64,000 bases of DNA, from contig NZ_CP043489.1 in assembly GCF_008330945.1 (NCBI RefSeq), positions 4,227,501 through 4,291,500 of the forward strand, read 5' to 3'. This DNA comes from Labrys sp. KNU-23. Lineage in GTDB: Bacteria > Pseudomonadota > Alphaproteobacteria > Rhizobiales > Labraceae. This document shows positions 61,030-64,000 of the stretch, one piece after another. The first letter of the stretch is position 1. Every line of letters begins with the position of its first letter. Under the pieces are notes generated by a model. That model was not told where the DNA came from. It was given only the letters and a program-made list of their open reading frames with translations, and searched no databases. The position numbers were made by a program, and so were the translations under genes.

Positions 61030-61488
61030 ATGGATGGCGCATCTATACTGAATGATCGTTCGAATAGAAAAGTAATACAATCTGCTGATGTTTTGGTGGT
61101 CAATCCAAACCAGGAGGTCGCCGAGTTTTGGCGCGAGAACCTCCTTGATTTCGGTATGACCAAAGTCAGACTTGCTTCGGGTATCGTGGATGCTCTGGAG
61201 ATGGCGCGCCGGGATCCGCCGTTGGGCGTGGTGATCGCGCTGCCGGTGCTTGCCGATGCCTTTGCGTTGTTGGGGGCACTCAGCCAGGATGAGGGGGGCG
61301 AACTGCGCGAAGTGCCGATTCTGCTGATCGCAAACCAGCCCAACCGTGCTGCGCTTCTCACCGCCACTCAGGCTGGCTTCGATGCCGTGCTGACCGAGCC
61401 GGTTTCGCCGCGGCAGATCTACCGACGGGTGGGATCGATGATCCAGCGTACGCGGCTCACCGCTCGGATGCGGAGCCTTGCAAGCTGA
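61030..61488 (+). CDS. Degenerate response-regulator receiver protein
   Basis: A single CheY-like domain of 152 residues with no output domain. The fold is clear (ADVLVVNPNQEVAEFWRENL; LGVVIALPVLADAFALLGAL; VPILLIANQPNRAALLTATQ; GFDAVLTEPVSPRQIYRRVG). Phosphorylation residues are missing: the acidic pair is Asn25/Asn27, the phospho-acceptor position is Ala70, the Thr is Ala101 and the Lys is Glu123. It is therefore a pseudo-receiver, probably acting by protein contacts. No histidine kinase is nearby, and a 194-base AT-richer gap precedes it. Confidence 0.85.
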   Translation: MDGASILNDRSNRKVIQSADVLVVNPNQEVAEFWRENLLDFGMTKVRLASGIVDALEMARRDPPLGVVIALPVLADAFALLGALSQDEGGELREVPILLIANQPNRAALLTATQAGFDAVLTEPVSPRQIYRRVGSMIQRTRLTARMRSLAS

Positions 61489-61497
61489 CCATGCGGC

Positions 61498-61523
61498 TAC
61501 CCTCCCCTCACGAGGGGAGGGTA
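61498..61523 (+). terminator. Hairpin after the pseudo-receiver gene
   Basis: TACCCTCCCCTC (61498-61509) pairs with GAGGGGAGGGTA (61512-61523), ten bases after the stop codon. The stem is perfect; a T run is lacking. Confidence 0.65.
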
Positions 61524-61623
61524 AAGTTATGGGCCGAAAACGATGTTGAGAGGCAAGTCGGCCCTACCCAGAGCGGGCAAGGCGCGCTAGCTTGGCGCTT
61601 TCTCATCCGCATCGTTAAGGCCC

Positions 61624-63009
61624 ATGTCTGATATCAATAAAGCGCTCGATGCTGCCGACAAGGCACTCGATGCCAGCCTCGACCGGCTGTTCGAATTTCT
61701 CCGCATTCCCTCGATCTCCGCCGACAGCGCCTATGCGGGCGACTGCCAGAAGGCCGCCGAATGGGCGGCTGCGGTTCTCAGGGACATCGGCTTCGATGCC
61801 TCGCCCCGCAAGACGATAGGCCATCCCATGGTGGTGGGGCACCGGCGCACCGGCAAGGCTGGCGTGCCGCATGTGCTGTTCTACGGCCATTATGACGTAC
61901 AGCCGCCGGACCCGCTCAATTTATGGCACACCAAGCCGTTCGAGCCCGTGCGCAAGCCCGGTCCGCATGGCGACATCATCGTGGCCAGGGGCGCTTCCGA
62001 CGACAAGGGCCAGGTGATGACCTTCATCGAGGCCTGCCGTGCCCTGATCGAGACCCAGGGGGAATTGCCCATCGACGTCACGGTGTTCCTGGAGGGCGAG
62101 GAAGAATCGTCCTCGCGCAGCCTCGTGCCGTTCCTCAACGAGAACAAGGACGAGCTGAAGGCCGATTTCTGCCTGGTTTGCGATACCGATATGTGGGATC
62201 GCGAAACGCCCGCCATCACCACCATGCTGCGCGGTATGGTCTATGAGGAAGTCACCATCAAGGCGGCCAGCCGCGACCTGCATTCGGGCATGTATGGCGG
62301 CGCTGCCCAGAACCCGATCCGGGTGCTATCGAAGATCCTGGCTGCCCTGCATGACGATAATGGCAGCGTTACTCTGCCGGGCTTCTATGACGGTGTGAAG
62401 GAATTGCCCGAGGCGGTGAAGGCCGAATGGGCCGCTCTCGATTTCGACGGCGAGGCCTATCTTGCCGAAGTCGGCCTGAAGGTGCCGGCTGGCGAGAAGG
62501 ATCGCACGGTGCTCGAGCAGATCACGGTGCGCCCGACCTGCGACGTCAACGGCATCAGCGGGGGCTATGAGGGCGAGGGTGCCAAGACGGTGATCGCCGC
62601 CCAGGCCTTTGCCAAGGTATCTTTCCGCCTCGTGGCGGGGCAGGAACCCGAAAAGGTGCAGGCCGCTTTCCGCAAGTTCGTGACAGATCGGCTGCCGGCG
62701 GATTGCACGGCCGAATTCCAGTCGCACGGCATGGGACCGGCGATCGCCGTGCCTGCAGACAGCGAGCCGCTCGCCAAGGCCCGCGTGGCATTGGCGGAGG
62801 AATGGGGCCGCACCGCGCCGGTGATCGGATCGGGCGGCTCGATCCCGGTGGTCGGCGACATGCAGCGCATCCTCGGCATCGATTCGCTGCTGATCGGCTT
62901 TGCTCTCGAAGACGACCAGATCCATTCGCCCAACGAGAAATACGACGTGCGCAGCTTCCACAGGGGCATTCGCTCGTGGGTGCGCATTCTCGACGCGCTC
63001 GCCAAATAA
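61624..63009 (+). CDS. M20-family dipeptidase/metallopeptidase
   Basis: Zinc-dependent cytosolic peptidase of 461 residues. The metal and catalytic motifs are FYGHYDVQPPDPLNLWHTKP (His, Asp), RGASDDKGQVMT (bridging Asp), FLEGEEESSSRSL (general-base Glu and Glu ligand), CDTDMWD, and HSPNEKYDVRSF (C-terminal His). The dimerisation domain lies between about residues 210 and 360. The family cleaves dipeptides such as carnosine-type or Xaa-His substrates; specificity is unknown. Followed by a hairpin terminator. Confidence 0.92.
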   Translation: MSDINKALDAADKALDASLDRLFEFLRIPSISADSAYAGDCQKAAEWAAAVLRDIGFDASPRKTIGHPMVVGHRRTGKAGVPHVLFYGHYDVQPPDPLNLWHTKPFEPVRKPGPHGDIIVARGASDDKGQVMTFIEACRALIETQGELPIDVTVFLEGEEESSSRSLVPFLNENKDELKADFCLVCDTDMWDRETPAITTMLRGMVYEEVTIKAASRDLHSGMYGGAAQNPIRVLSKILAALHDDNGSVTLPGFYDGVKELPEAVKAEWAALDFDGEAYLAEVGLKVPAGEKDRTVLEQITVRPTCDVNGISGGYEGEGAKTVIAAQAFAKVSFRLVAGQEPEKVQAAFRKFVTDRLPADCTAEFQSHGMGPAIAVPADSEPLAKARVALAEEWGRTAPVIGSGGSIPVVGDMQRILGIDSLLIGFALEDDQIHSPNEKYDVRSFHRGIRSWVRILDALAK

Positions 63010-63021
63010 AGGGCAGATCTC

Positions 63022-63058
63022 GGGCAGGGCCGGCGCGAGGCGGCCCTGTCGCCCTTTT
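63022..63058 (+). terminator. Terminator between the peptidase and alcohol dehydrogenase genes
   Basis: CAGGGCCG (63025-63032) pairs with CGGCCCTG (63041-63048), the stem continues as GGG/CCC with a small bulge, and TTTT follows at 63055-63058. Confidence 0.75.
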
Positions 63059-63079
63059 GCGATGTGAAGCAGGTCCACC

Positions 63080-64000
<921 letters not shown>

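Overview
The window is high-GC DNA (roughly 60-65% by eye) from an alphaproteobacterium, most likely Hyphomicrobiales (Rhizobiales). The signs are the glgP/glgB/glgC/glgA/pgm gene set in rhizobial order, an MctP-like permease, a Rhizobium-type asparaginase, an Omp25/31-like barrel and several intergenic palindromic repeats typical of that order. I cannot name genus or species. No rRNA, tRNA, CRISPR array, integrase or transposase was seen; this looks like chromosomal metabolic DNA.

Layout. 1-3.7 kb: the end of an SSS permease, an aldo/keto reductase, an outer-membrane barrel and a YnfA-type membrane protein. 3.7-17.8 kb: an amino-sugar locus on the minus strand (LacI regulator, five-part peptide-type ABC transporter, GNAT, GH20 hexosaminidase, then GlcNAc kinase and NagA), split in two by glgP on the plus strand. 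18-30 kb: the remaining glycogen genes (glgB, glgC, glgA, pgm), a PlsC-like acyltransferase and a glgX-malQ fusion. 30.5-32.2 kb: a LysR regulator convergent with an atypical SDR. 32.4-38.4 kb: a six-gene membrane-lipid cluster matching Escherichia coli ynbA-ynbC-ynbD-ynbB, with an extra acyltransferase and a 147-residue orphan. 38.5-46.1 kb: aldose epimerase, metallophosphoesterase, YqfO/CutA-like protein, asparaginase, gabD, membrane protein, lipoprotein hydrolase and a KdgF-like cupin. 46.2-53.2 kb: a FadR-type regulator, a CUT1 ABC transporter and a GH51 arabinofuranosidase. 53.5-64 kb: Na+/H+ antiporter, methylmalonyl-CoA mutase (both subunits), a small glycine-rich protein, HerA-like ATPase, degenerate receiver protein, M20 peptidase and the start of a zinc alcohol dehydrogenase.

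How the genes work together. Three carbohydrate modules stand out. Glycogen is built by Pgm, GlgC, GlgA and GlgB and broken down by GlgP and the GlgX-MalQ fusion. Chitobiose-like sugars would be imported by the ABC system, cleaved by the hexosaminidase, phosphorylated by the kinase and deacetylated by NagA; a perfect 14-bp palindrome occurs before both the LacI gene and the binding-protein gene. Arabino-oligosaccharides would enter by the CUT1 transporter and be cut by the arabinofuranosidase, with a TTGACA promoter overlapped by a 17-bp palindrome.

Most interesting points: the ynb-type lipid cluster, with a T8-tract frameshift in its ynbC gene and an in-frame 87-bp palindromic element in ynbD; a relay of two mini-ORFs linked by ATGA overlaps just before glgA; the interleaving of the glycogen and amino-sugar loci; an SDR lacking the YxxxK residues; and a receiver-like protein lacking all phosphorylation residues.
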